Below are positions 63,801 to 64,000 of a DNA stretch of 64,000 bases, piece after piece; position 1 is the first letter of the stretch, and every line of letters starts with the position of its first letter. Source of the stretch: JAPORK01 sp026710285 (lineage in GTDB: Bacteria > Pseudomonadota > Gammaproteobacteria > Pseudomonadales > Endozoicomonadaceae); the NCBI GenBank assembly GCA_965201045.1, contig OZ241746.1:2790001-2854000 (forward strand), written 5' to 3'. Made by a program: the position numbers and the translations under genes. Below the pieces are notes generated by a model. That model had not been told where the DNA came from. It searched no databases and worked only from the letters and a program-made list of their open reading frames with translations.

Positions 63801-64000
63801 ACTATGAAGGCAGAGTGATTTTACTGAAGGTAACGGCGTGTTAGTGGCTGGTAATATCCATTGTTTGACGGGTTTACTCAGAATGTTAGCTCGTGAAACT
63901 GAGATAATAGAACGTTCACCCAGTCTATTTTGCCGATAACTGATCACACATCTGTCACTGTCATCATATTGCATAACAGTAATTCTGCCGTCAGGAAAAT
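60855..64000 (-). CDS. Giant YD-repeat (Rhs-like) protein, second subfamily, copy 2 (5' end beyond window)
   Basis: The C-terminal ~1048 residues of a protein almost identical to copy 1 through the later YD repeats, core boundary and hydrophobic region; the reading frame is open to the window edge, so the true start lies beyond it. After the shared EETS-NFFAGISEQQ region the tails differ increasingly. Copy 2 has SPTTSTISQILQYSHCYYEH, NVECDTASILVGYHH (the conserved Cys) and FSPKHITVVKKLPN (the conserved His), then WYVYNFCEDEG with an Asn. The relationship to copy 1 suggests a recent duplication with tail divergence. Confidence 0.85.
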   Translation of the reverse strand, partial: FPDGRITVMQYDDSDRCVISYRQNRLGERSIISVSRANILSKPVKQWILPATNTPLPSVKSLCLHSDKQPEALISAITYDGLGRRITVENPAGRIVRQHYDSLGRLTDSIDPAGNRMHSVYNLAGQTVQSWIYPVSGGHYLLSSAGYNRAGQLIWHAGEDGKRTVYTYTADGQIATTTTPNQHIFFWQYNLLNLPISQSTDNKQQWIFSYNPVTLNVTRRIDVTGTTIYCYSDDGLTKQLTFNGIHHYPDYKLQWTYDNNRRVVSTKDIDGNTTGTQYDWLGRISRTTYHSHKNDHTEILSAPIYDNFSRVKYINYGSGMHRTLHYDSWGHTDQITDTQQKQLISQWKITYGISDNIIRISQTTEQKQFGILYYKYDLLNNLVSMQCKGSADLSLCPHDTALTSSKLTQAPVIIRQDYTFTPLNRIASVQETLQPAPQQTVSKIIRYRYNNSSLPLRLQSINTTWNQNEPVIQNFTYDAAGNMTVDGQNNHITYNALNEITRVISSTGKQSDYHYDGSGQEVMEKSPQGISYLFYCGSTLINEKIISPEQDTHTIGYLGVAKTTDGIISEYYENSYKGDVSGIFRKNNNNQYQLQQRNTYSPYGMVWHKASERHSLYQQTLQGFDGERTDPATGWQFLGAGNRTYNPNGRYFLSEDPAGDGYTFGSNNPIMNTDPSGNSPKWLGEIFKWTGYISTVGLSALHQRWANITAAVIQAGCTVATMGAAAAGAGSAALAGVVAGTATIGSIPVVAAAMPANKGLNIAGKIIGMAEMVTTVAAGAIDLISFAMENSLIIQTPCRMLSVRRSTSEALTLLVREGTPAEETSENFFAGISEQQLTEDHLIPQLYDPSPTTSTISQILQYSHCYYEHEGQGYLKLDSLDTTSWVWLVLRKYFKNNVECDTASILVGYHHAGLSLPVAELANFLSVREMNPWWIGRFSSQNPYLNALIQILSPTKALRCNFNIQLHSYNSFIATISKHSNNYFLLFSPKHITVVKKLPNNYLESPYWYVYNFCEDEGIRLKTINSYQLKNLFFTSFDKNFHGYMRI

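Noticed and set aside
1..64000. tRNA, rRNA or riboswitch genes
   Set aside because: No cloverleaf with conserved TTC/CCA-adjacent arms, rRNA segment or known riboswitch core was recognised by eye; a covariance search would be needed to exclude weak cases.

Overview
The window looks like an AT-rich, repeat-laden, host-associated gammaproteobacterial chromosome. The housekeeping anchor is a pepA-holC operon divergent from lptF-lptG (46.9-51.3 kb), a typical gammaproteobacterial arrangement. Around it lie many decayed transposons, MITE-like palindromes, a dead group II intron, very large secreted YD-repeat (Rhs-like) proteins and eukaryote-like surface domains (an SRCR domain, a seven-blade repeat protein). 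This mix would fit an animal-associated lineage such as Endozoicomonadaceae, but the taxon is an inference; no rRNA or tRNA gene is visible.

Layout. 0-0.7 kb: transposase scraps and a palindrome. 0.9-4.9 kb (minus strand): six tightly overlapping genes forming a complete ubiquitin-like conjugation system: membrane-anchored zinc-ribbon/OB-like protein, J-domain protein, E1 (ThiF family), ubiquitin-like protein ending in Gly, E2 and JAB isopeptidase. 5.9-7.2 kb: FadL-type outer membrane porin. 7.9-11.4 kb (minus): a 1165-aa exported protein with an SRCR domain, Ser/Thr/Pro stalk, membrane helix and charged tail. 11.6-40.8 kb (minus): a tandem array of one wrecked and five intact ~1815-aa YD-repeat proteins, repeat period 5.6-5.8 kb, conserved bodies and divergent C-termini. 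41-43.9 kb: decayed DNA, a MITE, an IS630-type element with a split transposase and another MITE. 43.9-46.7 kb: a secreted repeat protein with a seven-repeat propeller inserted into the first of a string of repeated domains, its 3' end overwritten by a transposase fragment. 46.9-51.3 kb: holC, pepA, lptF, lptG. 51.3-54.9 kb: transposase tail, MITE cluster, an unrecognised single-pass membrane protein, group II intron wreck, MITE. 55.0-64 kb (minus): two further YD-repeat proteins of a second subfamily, the last continuing beyond the window.

How the parts fit. The ubiquitin-like operon has activating enzyme, conjugating enzyme, modifier and deconjugating protease in one translationally coupled unit, plus a J protein and a membrane-tethered possible nucleic-acid-binding protein that could give it a target or location. 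The YD-repeat array is a diversification locus: long identical bodies permit recombination, divergent tails give specificity, and broken tails lie between genes. All seven tails keep a Cys and a His about 90-106 residues apart, suggesting a papain-like cysteine protease/deamidase fold, and no immunity genes separate them. That argues for effectors or surface proteins aimed at a host rather than ordinary toxin/immunity pairs. All functions are read from sequence motifs only.
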